Below, piece after piece: positions 34,722 through 43,552 of a stretch of DNA of 64,000 bases. The stretch spans positions 97,990 to 161,989 of the forward strand of contig SVBB01000003.1 of NCBI GenBank assembly GCA_015059105.1. The letters run 5' to 3'. The translations under genes and the position numbers were made by a program. Below the pieces are notes generated by a model. The model was not told the DNA's origin and made no database searches. It saw only the letters and a list, made by a program, of their open reading frames with translations. Source of the DNA: Erysipelotrichaceae bacterium (lineage in GTDB: Bacteria; Bacillota_I; Bacilli_A; RFN20; CAG-826). The first letter of the stretch is position 1; each line of letters opens with the position of its first letter.

Positions 34722-35867
34722 ATGAAATTAGGCGTAGATTTATCAACTCTAGATGAGTTTGAAAAACAAAATCCTTCTTTTACATATCACGGAGAAAAAG
34801 TTGATCCATATGAGTTCTTTTCTCACCATTCAAACATCAAGACATTGCGACTGAGATTATGGCATCATCCTTATGATGACAAAGGCAGACCTTATGGTGG
34901 CGGTACTAATGATTTTGATGCGACACTTAGAATGGCTAAAAGAGCAAAAGAAGTGGGGATGAATATCCTTCTCGATTTCCATTACAGCGATTTCTATGTC
35001 GATCCTTCTAGACAACGTGTTCCAAAGGCTTGGGAAGGGAAAAATTATCAACAAATTATTGAAGAATTGTCCAATTACACAAAAAGGACATTATTGGACT
35101 TAAAATCTAATGAAATTGACGTGATGGGAGTGCAGATTGGTAATGAAATTACTAATGGTATGCTCTTTCCATTTGGAAAGTTAGATGTTGAATATACACC
35201 TGAAAATGGTGGGGGTTTCCAAGGATTAGCAACTTTGTTAAAAACTGCAGCAGAAGCAGTAAGAGAAGTATATCCAAAAGCGAAAATAGTTGTTCACTTA
35301 GAAAACTCTGGAAACAATATTGTTCAAGATTGGTATTTCTCTAACCTTACAAAATATTTTAATGACTTTGATGTCATCGGTGAATCATATTATCCATATT
35401 GGCATGGTGGATTACCAAACCTCATCGATAATGTTACGAAATTAAAAGCTAAATTCCATAAAGAAATATGGCTTGTAGAAATGGGCTATGAATATGCGGA
35501 ATCACTCGTTCCTGGGCATCACTGCGAATATGCAGACCGCACTGAACCTGAGTTCCAACCAAATAACCCAGATGGGAGAATTCCTTTCCCAATTACAAAA
35601 CAAGGGCAAGTGGATTATTTAAAGAAATTATTACAACTATGTGTTAATGCTGGCGTTGAATATGCATTTTACTGGGAGCCATGCTGGATTCTTCTCCCCG
35701 ACAGTGGTTGGGCGAAACCTGCTGGTCAAATCTACTGTGGCTTAGAACCAGTTGAGAACGCGGATAATGACTGGGCAAATGAAACTCTCTTTGATTTTTC
35801 AGGGGAAGCGACACCGGGAAGTGAAATCTTCACCCAGCAATATGTCGACACATTGAAAAAACAATAA
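34722..35867 (+). CDS. GH53 endo-beta-1,4-galactanase, cytoplasmic
   Basis: This 381-residue GH53 enzyme hydrolyses beta-1,4-galactan, as found in pectin side chains. The TIM barrel shows LRLRLWHHPYDDKGRPYGGG, NILLDFHYSDFYVDP, the acid/base E142 in GVQIGNEITNG and the nucleophile E253 in WLVEMGYEY. There is no signal peptide, so it probably acts on imported galacto-oligosaccharides, unlike most GH53 enzymes, which are secreted. GCGAGG lies ahead of the ATG with a TATAAT-like box near 34700. It stands alone, with no galactan transporter or GH2 beta-galactosidase next to it. Confidence 0.93.
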   Translation: MKLGVDLSTLDEFEKQNPSFTYHGEKVDPYEFFSHHSNIKTLRLRLWHHPYDDKGRPYGGGTNDFDATLRMAKRAKEVGMNILLDFHYSDFYVDPSRQRVPKAWEGKNYQQIIEELSNYTKRTLLDLKSNEIDVMGVQIGNEITNGMLFPFGKLDVEYTPENGGGFQGLATLLKTAAEAVREVYPKAKIVVHLENSGNNIVQDWYFSNLTKYFNDFDVIGESYYPYWHGGLPNLIDNVTKLKAKFHKEIWLVEMGYEYAESLVPGHHCEYADRTEPEFQPNNPDGRIPFPITKQGQVDYLKKLLQLCVNAGVEYAFYWEPCWILLPDSGWAKPAGQIYCGLEPVENADNDWANETLFDFSGEATPGSEIFTQQYVDTLKKQ

Positions 35868-35938
35868 AATGATACTTTATGCATAGCATAATACGAAAAA
35901 AATAAAGATAATGTCCAATATATCAAATCTTACAAATT

Positions 35939-35958
35939 GCACTTTTTAAGTGCTTTTT
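35939..35958 (+). terminator. Rho-independent terminator after GH53
   Basis: GCACTT and AAGTGC form a 6-bp stem with a TTT loop followed by five T. It lies 70 bases downstream of the galactanase stop; the rest of the gap is AT-rich and holds the gdpP promoter. Confidence 0.8.
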
Positions 35959-36041
35959 GTAATTCCTTCATATTATAACAATATTTTTTTCTTACAAACT
36001 CCCTACAATAATAAAAAATTATTGAGTATAATAATAACGCT

Positions 36042-38066
36042 ATGGCGAAAAGTTTAAAAGTTATCAGAATTGTGGCTTTCATCATTATCTCGCTACAAAT
36101 TGTTCTTGTGGCGGCTTTTTCCGTCCTATATTTTCCTAACTTTTTAAATATTCGTGACTATGTCAGCAACAACTATGTGGTTTTGGCTTTCGTCATTTTA
36201 TTATTCCTTGACTCCTTATTCTTATGGATTGTTATCGTGAGAGTTAACGGTATTCGTAATAAGAGTGACTTAAATGCTGCACAGATTATCGGTAACGATG
36301 TTCAAGAAGCATATCGCTTTGCGATGATTGGCTTAGTAGTGACTGATGATAATGATGTTGTCCTTTGGACAAGTGATATCTTTAAAGATCGTCATATCGA
36401 TATCGTTGATGAAAATATCCTCACTGTTTATCCTTTATTATCTGATTTAAAAACTGCCGCGCCTAACACGGTTGAAAAGATTGTTATCAATAGCCGTAAC
36501 TATGAAGTAAAATTCATTTCTGAAGCTGGCCTATGGATTTTTAAAGATACTACTGAACTTGAGAGCATTTATAAATATTCTCGTGAACAGGCTCCTGTCG
36601 TTGGCTTATTATCAATTGATAACTTCGCGGATGTCATCCGTGCAGAAGATGACTTTAATGACGTTGTCACAAAACTTAAAAACTCTATTTTCAATTACTG
36701 TAAAGAATATGGCATCTTACTTAGACGTCATAGAGATGATACTTACTTATTGCTTTGTAACTATGATAGTTTCACTCAAATGCAGAGAAATCGTTTCTCT
36801 ATTTTAGATATCGCGCGTGATATCTCTCGTGAAGAAGAAACCCCACTTACCTTATCTATTGGTATCGCCCACGGCTTCCCTGATGTTGTTAAACTTAATG
36901 AAATGGCGGCATCTGCCCTTGATATTGCGATGTCTCGTGGTGGTGACCAAGTCGTCGTTTCCGCGTACGGTCATGATATGGAATTCTTCGGTGGTAAGAG
37001 TAAAGCACAAGAAACGCGTAACAGAGTTAAGACTCGTGTTCTCGCTGACTCCTTAATCAGTTTGATTAAAGTAGCACCTAAAGTTTATGTCATGGGCCAT
37101 AAAGATATGGATATGGATGCCTTAGGTGCGTGTTTAGGTATTAAAGCCATTTGTGAAAGACTTGAAATTCCGTGTCGTATTGTCGTCGACTTCAAGATTA
37201 CGGAAAATAAGACTAGAGGAGCGTTATTAACACAGTTCTCTAAAGATGAATTACAAAATATCATCATCTCTCCAAGTGATGCTCAATCGAATTTAACCCC
37301 AGATGTCATCGTCGTAGTTGTGGACGTCCACACTCCAGCGATGGTTATGGACCCAATTTTATTAGAGAAAGCTGTAAAGGTTGTTGTCATCGACCATCAT
37401 AGACGTGCTGAGGATTATATCGATGCGCCGGTATTTAACCATATCGATTCATCGGCGTCTTCTGCTAGTGAAATCATCACTGAATTCATTCGTTTCTCTT
37501 CGATTTCGCCACGTATTGAAATCCCACCAACTTATGCAACTATCATGTTAGCTGGTATCTTTCTTGATACTTCTTACTTCAAGAGCAAACAGACGGGTGT
37601 CAGAACATTTGAAGCTTCATCCATCCTTAAAGAATTTGGCGCGGATAACGCGATTAGTGATGACTTATTAAAAGATGATTTTGAAGAATATCGTACAGTC
37701 AATCACCTCATCGCTGAGGTCAAGACTCCACAATATGGTGTCGTTTATGCGCATGGAGATAATAAGACATTATACGATGCAGCTACAATTGCTAAAGCAG
37801 CGAATACATGCTTGACGATGAAGGGTATCCATTGCTCTATCGTCTTTGCGCAGACGAGCAGTACAAGTGTCCGTATGTCATTAAGAAGTGATGGCATGAT
37901 CAATGTACAAATCATCGCAGAAAAAATGGGTGGTGGTGGTCACTTCACTTCTGCCGCCGCAGTGTTTGATGGAATGACTATCGATGCTGTTGAAGAAAAA
38001 TTATTAGACGTGATTAATACATCATTAGAAGATGCGAAAGCAGATAACAAAGGGAGGAAAGAATAA
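36042..38066 (+). CDS. gdpP: Cyclic-di-AMP phosphodiesterase GdpP
   Basis: GdpP splits the second messenger c-di-AMP to pApA and so tunes potassium and cell-wall homeostasis. The 674 residues hold two N-terminal membrane helices (about 8-30 and 42-65), a PAS-like region, and a degenerate GGDEF domain (RHRDDTYLLLCNY, with no GGDEF itself). A DHH domain follows (VYVMGHKDMDMDALG, VVVVDVHTP, VIDHHRRAED), then DHHA1 ending in MGGGGHFTSAAA. Full length. The ATG follows a TATAATAATAACGCT sequence with no Shine-Dalgarno, so the mRNA may be nearly leaderless. It heads the operon gdpP-rplI-dnaB-walJ-rlmH. Confidence 0.96.
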   Translation: MAKSLKVIRIVAFIIISLQIVLVAAFSVLYFPNFLNIRDYVSNNYVVLAFVILLFLDSLFLWIVIVRVNGIRNKSDLNAAQIIGNDVQEAYRFAMIGLVVTDDNDVVLWTSDIFKDRHIDIVDENILTVYPLLSDLKTAAPNTVEKIVINSRNYEVKFISEAGLWIFKDTTELESIYKYSREQAPVVGLLSIDNFADVIRAEDDFNDVVTKLKNSIFNYCKEYGILLRRHRDDTYLLLCNYDSFTQMQRNRFSILDIARDISREEETPLTLSIGIAHGFPDVVKLNEMAASALDIAMSRGGDQVVVSAYGHDMEFFGGKSKAQETRNRVKTRVLADSLISLIKVAPKVYVMGHKDMDMDALGACLGIKAICERLEIPCRIVVDFKITENKTRGALLTQFSKDELQNIIISPSDAQSNLTPDVIVVVVDVHTPAMVMDPILLEKAVKVVVIDHHRRAEDYIDAPVFNHIDSSASSASEIITEFIRFSSISPRIEIPPTYATIMLAGIFLDTSYFKSKQTGVRTFEASSILKEFGADNAISDDLLKDDFEEYRTVNHLIAEVKTPQYGVVYAHGDNKTLYDAATIAKAANTCLTMKGIHCSIVFAQTSSTSVRMSLRSDGMINVQIIAEKMGGGGHFTSAAAVFDGMTIDAVEEKLLDVINTSLEDAKADNKGRKE

Positions 38067-38068
38067 CG

Positions 38069-38521
38069 ATGGAAGTCATTTTATTACAAGATGTTAAAGG
38101 TGTTGGCAAAAAGCAACAAACAGTCAATGTTTCAGATGGTTATGCAAATAACTTTCTCTTCCCTAAAAAACTCGCAGTGAAGGTTAGTAAGAAAAGCGTT
38201 GAAATTTTAGAAAATCAAAAAGAAAATGCGAGAATTGCTGAGGAAAATGCAAAAAATAATGCACTTGAATTAGTGGAAAAACTCAAAACTGCTGAAGTCA
38301 CAGCTAGCTTAAAAGTCGGTAAAGAAGGACGTGCTTTTGGCTCCGTTTCTTTAAAGCAAATCTGCGATGAATTATTAAGCAAATATGGTTACGATATTGA
38401 TAAGAGAAAATTCATCGATAAAGGACCACTTGATTCCCTTGGCTATTACAATTTAAAAGTCGAACTCCATAAGGGTATTGTCGGTATCGTCAAAGTCCAC
38501 ATCGTCGGAGAGGAGGGCTAA
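38069..38521 (+). CDS. rplI: 50S ribosomal protein L9
   Basis: This 150-residue protein of the large subunit stabilises the L1 stalk base of 23S rRNA. The N-terminal signature is MEVILLQDVKGVGKKQQTVNVSDGYANNFLFPKKLA. A long connecting helix and the C-terminal domain with GRAFGSVS follow. AGGGAGGAAA precedes the ATG. Its place between gdpP and dnaB is conserved in Bacilli. Confidence 0.97.
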   Translation: MEVILLQDVKGVGKKQQTVNVSDGYANNFLFPKKLAVKVSKKSVEILENQKENARIAEENAKNNALELVEKLKTAEVTASLKVGKEGRAFGSVSLKQICDELLSKYGYDIDKRKFIDKGPLDSLGYYNLKVELHKGIVGIVKVHIVGEEG

Positions 38522-38522
38522 T

Positions 38523-39983
38523 ATGGCGAAAAAAGTCGCAAGTGAACTGCCTTATAACATCGATGCGGAAAAAGCAGTTATTGGTTCGGCTTTAATCAAT
38601 AAAGAAGCCGCGAACTATGTGACTACTTCTCTTGTTGAAGAGGACTTTTATTCTGGAAAAAATCGTCTCATCTTTAGAGCGATGATTAATATATTAAACA
38701 ATAAACATGGGGTGGTCGATTCCATCACTGTGACCGATGAACTCATCAATATGAAAGAACTTGAAAATATTGGGGGAGTTCCTTATTTAAAAGAATGTTC
38801 CGATTCAATGGTTTCTTTAGGAGCCTTGGAATTCTATATCAAAGCGGTTCTTGATCAATCCGTTTTACGTAGTATGCTCACCTGCATTCGTACGATTGAT
38901 GATGAATACCGTACGCAGGACATTGAAAACATCAATGATTTTATTATTGAAAGCGAAAGTAACTTCCGCGATTCTATCGCCCGTAGAAAGGTCTCTGACT
39001 TTGAAGCGGTCAGCGATATGGCAGGAAGAATGAGAGAAAAGATGAATCGTCCTAGTGAAGAAGACGGTAAACTCGTCGGTATTACCACTGGATATGGCTC
39101 ACTAGATGATATAACTCAAGGTTTACAAAGAAGTACGATGACTGTTATCGGTGGTCGTCCTGGTATGGGTAAAACAGCCTTTGCCCTTAATCTTGCCTAC
39201 CGTGTTGCCACTCGTGGTAAAGTTGCAGTTGGTATATTCTCTCTAGAAATGGATAAAGAGAAATTATTACAAAGATTAATCGCGATGGAATCTAGCGTTG
39301 CCTTAGGAAATATTTTCGTCAACAAACTCACTGATAACGAAAGACTTAATGTTACTAATGCGATCAACTCCATTTCTGAAGCGAGCATTTATATCGATGA
39401 TACTAGAGGCATCACTCTTAACGATATAATGGCGAAATCTCGTAAACTCGCGACGACTAGACCAGATTTAGGATTGATCATCGTTGACCATATCGGTATC
39501 ATTGGTTCTTCTTCAAGAATGTCTTCAAAAGATAATCGTCAAGATGAAGTTCGTAAATTATCTGTTGGTTTAAGAAATTTAGCGGGTGAACTTAAAATAC
39601 CTATCGTTGTTCTTTGTCAGTTACAAAGAGATGTTGAAAGACGTGATAATAAGAGACCACTTCTTTCTGACTTAAGAGAATCAGGGGCAATTGAACAAGA
39701 TGCTGACTTAGTCTTATTCCTTTACCGTGATGACTATTATCAAAATGTGAAAAATAAAAAGAGTGGGAAAGATAATAATGATTCCCTAACTAAAATGGAT
39801 ATGGATAGAGAAAAGGCAACTGGTCTTCCTGGCGATGCCTCTTATCTAGAAATCAACATTGCGAAAAACCGTAATGGTGCGACAAAAACTAAAGGTTTCT
39901 TCTTCTATAAATCATTTGGTCGTATTGAAGAACCACCGCCAAGCTGGGTGGAAGCTTACGACGAAAACTTTGGAGCGGATTGA
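38523..39983 (+). CDS. dnaB: Replicative DNA helicase DnaB
   Basis: This is the hexameric helicase that unwinds DNA at the replication fork (called DnaC in Bacillus). The 486 residues hold the N-terminal helical domain (LPYNIDAEKAVIGSALI), the Walker A motif in VIGGRPGMGKTAFALNLA, LGLIIVDHIGI as Walker B, LCQLQRDVERRDNKRPLLSDLRESGAIEQDAD as motif 4, and a C-terminal KNRNGATKTKGFFFY. The start is the ATG one base after the rplI stop, with GGAGAGGAGG as the Shine-Dalgarno; an upstream in-frame start would lie inside rplI. The family's usual length is about 450-470, so it is complete. Confidence 0.97.
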   Translation: MAKKVASELPYNIDAEKAVIGSALINKEAANYVTTSLVEEDFYSGKNRLIFRAMINILNNKHGVVDSITVTDELINMKELENIGGVPYLKECSDSMVSLGALEFYIKAVLDQSVLRSMLTCIRTIDDEYRTQDIENINDFIIESESNFRDSIARRKVSDFEAVSDMAGRMREKMNRPSEEDGKLVGITTGYGSLDDITQGLQRSTMTVIGGRPGMGKTAFALNLAYRVATRGKVAVGIFSLEMDKEKLLQRLIAMESSVALGNIFVNKLTDNERLNVTNAINSISEASIYIDDTRGITLNDIMAKSRKLATTRPDLGLIIVDHIGIIGSSSRMSSKDNRQDEVRKLSVGLRNLAGELKIPIVVLCQLQRDVERRDNKRPLLSDLRESGAIEQDADLVLFLYRDDYYQNVKNKKSGKDNNDSLTKMDMDREKATGLPGDASYLEINIAKNRNGATKTKGFFFYKSFGRIEEPPPSWVEAYDENFGAD

Positions 39984-40738
39984 TGCATTTTGTAATCGTT
40001 GGCAGCGGTTCAAAAGGAAACGCGACCATTCTTTTTTCTCATGGAACAACTATTCTAATCGATTTAGGACTCCCACTTGTGCGAGTGAAAGAGGGATTAG
40101 ATTTATTACATAAAGGCATTAAAGATGTCGATGGGGTTATCTACACCCATGAACATTCTGACCATATCAATGGATTAAAATCTTTTTCACCAAAAATAAT
40201 GTATGCGACAGAAGGAACTTTGCCAGGTTCTTTATCTAATCGTATTGAATATTATGAACCTTTTAAGATTAAGAATTTAACAATTACGGCTTTTCCCACG
40301 AGTCACGACGCGAAAAAACCATGTGGCTATGTGATTGAAGATGGGGAAGAGAAGATGGTTTATTTTACGGATACAGGTGTCTTTATTGAAGAGTCGCTTC
40401 CTTTATTAATTAATCCAAATTACCTCATCATTGAAAGCAATCACGATATCACTAAATTGATGCAGACTAATCGACCAATGAATCTTAAGCAAAGAATATT
40501 GGGTGCATATGGTCATTTATGCAACGAAGATAGCGCTTTTGCAGCGAGCAAAATCGTCGGTAATAAAACTAAGGAAGTGATTCTCGCCCATTTATCAGAA
40601 GAGGCGAACACTCCCGAATTAGCGTTACAAGCATATCGTAATGTATTCTCTTACTGCGGTTTATTATTTGACCGTTACAATGTTAGATGCGCCCCGCAGT
40701 GGACATATATGGAAGGTGGGGATTTAGATGAGAATTAG
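39983..40738 (+). CDS. walJ: WalJ-type metallo-beta-lactamase-fold hydrolase
   Basis: This YycJ/WalJ protein has 251 residues. The metallo-beta-lactamase fold has the metal site THEHSDHINGL, then TSHDAKKPCGY and AHLSEEANTPELA. In Bacillus it stands with walRK and is thought to be a nuclease involved in coordinating cell division and replication. Here the walRK and walHI genes are absent and it follows dnaB directly. Its ATG shares a base with the dnaB TGA. It overlaps rlmH at its end by 11 bases. Confidence 0.92.
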   Translation: MHFVIVGSGSKGNATILFSHGTTILIDLGLPLVRVKEGLDLLHKGIKDVDGVIYTHEHSDHINGLKSFSPKIMYATEGTLPGSLSNRIEYYEPFKIKNLTITAFPTSHDAKKPCGYVIEDGEEKMVYFTDTGVFIEESLPLLINPNYLIIESNHDITKLMQTNRPMNLKQRILGAYGHLCNEDSAFAASKIVGNKTKEVILAHLSEEANTPELALQAYRNVFSYCGLLFDRYNVRCAPQWTYMEGGDLDEN

Positions 40739-41207
40739 ACTTATTGCAGTTGGCAAGATTAAAGACCAATATCTCCAGCTCGGCATTCAAGAATACGTTA
40801 AGAAAATATCGCGTTATGCGGATGTTGAAATTATTGAAGTAAAAGATCAACCTATCTATAACGAGAAGAGTAAAGAAGAGATTGAAGTAGCAAAAAGAAA
40901 AGAAGGGGAAGCAATCTTAAAATTAACAAAAGAAAGCGATTATCTCATCAATCTTGATTTAAATAAAAAAGAGATGAAAAGTGAGGAATTTGCGGAGTTT
41001 TTATCTGCAAAAAGCGAGTTTTCTGGAAGTTTTATCACATTTATTATCGGGGGAAGTTATGGCTTATCCGATGAGGTGAAAAAACGCGCGAATGAGGCGA
41101 TATCGCTTAGCAAAATGACCTTCCTACATGGCATGACTAGATTAATAATTCTTGAACAAATTTATCGAGCTTATAAAATTTTAAATAACGAGGTGTACCA
41201 CAAATGA
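40728..41207 (+). CDS. rlmH: 23S rRNA pseudouridine-1915 N3-methyltransferase RlmH
   Basis: RlmH methylates pseudouridine 1915 in helix 69 of 23S rRNA in the assembled ribosome, using SAM. The 159-residue SPOUT protein shows RLIAVGKIKDQYLQLGIQEY at the start, ITFIIGGSYGLSDEV in the knot and the end HGMTRLIILEQIYRAYKILNNEVYHK. It overlaps walJ and also the next gene by four bases, so it is part of a coupled set. Confidence 0.97.
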   Translation: MRIRLIAVGKIKDQYLQLGIQEYVKKISRYADVEIIEVKDQPIYNEKSKEEIEVAKRKEGEAILKLTKESDYLINLDLNKKEMKSEEFAEFLSAKSEFSGSFITFIIGGSYGLSDEVKKRANEAISLSKMTFLHGMTRLIILEQIYRAYKILNNEVYHK

Positions 41208-41548
41208 ATCAAGTTGAATTTTCTTCCTTAAAACAAATTAAAGATGAAGCGAATCCTTTCGCAAGTGTTTATCAACTTGATGATGGCGCAATCTTTTATA
41301 TCGAGCCAATCTTTTATACCCATCTTCAAGGATTCAAAGAAAGAGTGACTCCTGAAGAATATCAAAAGATTATCGACCGCATCATTGAAGTGAGTAAAAA
41401 AAATCGACATGTTGTCTTCGTGGGAACTTTTGATTTCCCTCAAACAGAGGTCGATGATTCTTATATATTTTTAGAAATTACCGATATCACTGATCCTCTA
41501 CAAATATTCGTAGAAGATAAGTCACGCGGTAGTGATTACGGCGATTAA
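41204..41548 (+). CDS. Hypothetical 114-residue protein
   Basis: I do not recognise this gene. It encodes a soluble acidic protein with alternating short strands (ASVYQLDDGAIFYIEPIFYTH, HVVFVGTFDFPQTEV) and one amphipathic helix (EEYQKIIDRIIEVSKKN). Its ATG overlaps the rlmH stop by four bases and has GAGGTG upstream, so it belongs to the same operon. It meets the convergent membrane-protein gene with an overlap of four bases. Confidence 0.8.
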   Translation: MNQVEFSSLKQIKDEANPFASVYQLDDGAIFYIEPIFYTHLQGFKERVTPEEYQKIIDRIIEVSKKNRHVVFVGTFDFPQTEVDDSYIFLEITDITDPLQIFVEDKSRGSDYGD

Positions 41549-42615
41549 GCCGCTGGTTGATAGTTGGCGGATAACTGTCTCATTGACATCCACATCGTAC
41601 GTAAGCCCATGAAGACGATGAAGAACATCATCGCGTAGGCTGGTAAGAGGAAGCCAAAGACCATTGCTAATAAACCTGGTGCAAAACATGACCAATATGA
41701 AATGAATTGACATTGATACCATTTGAGGTAACGATTTGGATTGTTTTTGCCTCTGGTTAAAATGAAGATTAATAAGCCTAATAAGAGGACTAATCCGAGA
41801 TAGACACCGAAGTAAACAGTGGTGTTGAGGAGATACATTCTGTTGATGGATGTGATATAGCATTCATCAAATAATCCTTTATAGTTTTTATAAACCCCAT
41901 TGATATATTCTAATGATTTGACTTCAAGTGGAATTTCCATACCTTCAACAGTGAGCATTCTAGTGATGATGTCAACGTTGGATTCTGTGCATTTCCAGTC
42001 ACCGGAATAAGCGCTGTTAACAGAAGTCACGGAATTATGTTTGAAAAGAGAAGTATAGATACCATTAGAGTGGAGAATGATAAAAGATGGAGTGTAGCAA
42101 TCTTTATCTTCTGTTCCTTCTGCTGGTTTAGCATCTAAAGTGCCTTTTACGAATTTTAAACCTCTCGCAGTTGTCACTAAATCGTTGAGACTTGGAGTAT
42201 CACCGACTTGACGTCTGGAATAATAGATGTCTAATTCGTATTGATTCTCTTTTGTGTTGATGTATCTCGCGATTGGAGTGAGATCTTGTTCAGTGTTTGG
42301 AAGTTGTTCTTCATCATTAACGTAATAGTGAAGAATCTTTTGATCATCGACTTTAAATGTTTTCTTTTCGTTATAGAAATTGAGAGATAAAGTCGTTAAG
42401 TCACGATCTAAACCATAGTTAATAGAGTTGAGGTAGTTGGAACCATGGGTGTTCGCGACTGTGACCACTAATGGGATAAGTGGTAATAATACGCCTAAGA
42501 TTAGGCAGATGAATCCGCTCCACCAAGGGAGGGTGCCGGCAGCGTCAATTGCGCATTGGTTGCTGAATAAGCTACCGAAGATGTTTTTTAAATTGTATTT
42601 AGTATTCTGTCTCAT
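41545..42615 (-). CDS. Membrane protein with large extracytoplasmic domain
   Basis: This is a 356-residue protein. A short cytoplasmic start is followed by a membrane helix (about 34-53), an extracytoplasmic domain of about 210 residues, and three C-terminal membrane helices (about 266-290, 310-325, 325-342). The outline is like that of DUF1189-type proteins found near maltodextrin genes, but I could not confirm it from motifs. It is a single-gene unit read toward rlmH; its promoter lies in the same AT-rich gap as that of tmRNA on the other strand. Confidence 0.8.
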   Translation of the reverse strand: MRQNTKYNLKNIFGSLFSNQCAIDAAGTLPWWSGFICLILGVLLPLIPLVVTVANTHGSNYLNSINYGLDRDLTTLSLNFYNEKKTFKVDDQKILHYYVNDEEQLPNTEQDLTPIARYINTKENQYELDIYYSRRQVGDTPSLNDLVTTARGLKFVKGTLDAKPAEGTEDKDCYTPSFIILHSNGIYTSLFKHNSVTSVNSAYSGDWKCTESNVDIITRMLTVEGMEIPLEVKSLEYINGVYKNYKGLFDECYITSINRMYLLNTTVYFGVYLGLVLLLGLLIFILTRGKNNPNRYLKWYQCQFISYWSCFAPGLLAMVFGFLLPAYAMMFFIVFMGLRTMWMSMRQLSANYQPAA

Positions 42616-42648
42616 ATGCTTATATATTCTATGAAATATATTTTTATT

Positions 42649-42677
42649 TTACAAATAATTATTTTTTCTATTATAAT
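42649..42677 (+). promoter_or_regulatory. Promoter of tmRNA
   Basis: TTACAA (42649-42654) and TATAAT (42672-42677) are spaced 17 bases apart, and the tmRNA starts 17 bases beyond the -10 box. The 5' end is probably trimmed by RNase P. Confidence 0.75.
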
Positions 42678-42694
42678 TACTAAGCATCTAACAT

Positions 42695-43086
42695 GGGGTT
42701 GAAATAGTTTCGACAGGAATGTGTTAGGCTTTAACTGCAGCGGTTGGTAACCTTAAACCAAAACCAAAATAACTGACAACAGTTATATGAGAGTGAACAA
42801 CTCTCAACAACTCTGCTTAGCTTAGTCTACCCGATATAGGGTTCCCTACCATAGTAGGGGCAGAGCATCCCCCAAGGTTTTCTTCTTTCACGCTTGGGTA
42901 AGGTGTCATAACAAAAGAATAGGGACAGAGAGTGGACTTGTTACTCCTACCGAAGTTTGGTAAGTCTCGTATAGATGGACCTGATGAATAACGATTCTAT
43001 ATTAAATTACTCATTTCATCTAAGCTGTAGATGTTATTGAAGAACCATTTCTGGACCGGATGGGCAGCTCATCCGCAGCTCCACCA
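42695..43086 (+). ncRNA. ssrA: tmRNA (SsrA)
   Basis: tmRNA rescues stalled ribosomes and tags the unfinished peptide for degradation. The 5' end has the signature GGGGTTGAAATAGTTTCGACAGG, and the 3' end CAGCTCCACCA pairs with GGGGTTG into a 7-bp acceptor stem with the G3-U wobble that alanyl-tRNA synthetase needs. The CCA is encoded. By alignment with Bacillus (ATAACT then the resume codon), the tag frame starts at GAC 42775 and reads DNSYMRVNNSQQLCLA to TAG at 42823. The T arm is odd: CGGATG/CATCCG encloses GGCAGCT instead of a TTCGANT loop. At 392 nt it is of normal size. Confidence 0.95.
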
Positions 43087-43097
43087 AAAAGAATATT

Positions 43098-43119
43098 AAG
43101 AGGGTAACCTCTTTTTTTC
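43098..43119 (+). terminator. Rho-independent terminator of tmRNA
   Basis: AAGAGG and CCTCTT pair around GTAA and are followed by a run of T. Confidence 0.88.
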
Positions 43120-43141
43120 TTATTTTTGGAAGTTTATACTA

Positions 43142-43513
43142 ATGTATATGGTAACGATTATTAAGGATAAAAAATTACTATTAGTGACAATTATCGATTT
43201 ATTAATAACAATCGGTGTCCCGTTTCTTGTACGTGGGATATGCGCGTTAGCGAATGTCAATAATTTTGCCTACTCTCTTTTGTTTGCAATATTCGCTTTC
43301 TTCAATGGCTTATTTGCTTATTTAGTAGGCGATATTATCCTTATTAGTTATAAACATAAACACGATTTAATCGATACTCCCGTTCCTGATTATGTAGCGT
43401 TATCTGCAAAGCACTGGCGATATCCATTCATCGTTTGTTTATTAGTGAACGTCACCATCTTTGTGATATTCTGCATCATTTTTACAACTACTGGGCATTG
43501 GCCACTTATGTAG
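43142..43513 (+). CDS. Small membrane protein of unknown function
   Basis: This is a 123-residue protein with three membrane helices (about 13-35, 42-67 and 98-118) and a basic cytoplasmic loop (ISYKHKHDLIDTPVPDYVALS). I recognise no family. No Shine-Dalgarno is visible ahead of the ATG. It lies between the tmRNA terminator and a glycosyltransferase whose own promoter-like TATAAT begins just after this gene. Confidence 0.7.
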   Translation: MYMVTIIKDKKLLLVTIIDLLITIGVPFLVRGICALANVNNFAYSLLFAIFAFFNGLFAYLVGDIILISYKHKHDLIDTPVPDYVALSAKHWRYPFIVCLLVNVTIFVIFCIIFTTTGHWPLM

Positions 43514-43552
43514 TTGTTTATATGATATAATTTGATAAAATTATTACTAGTT

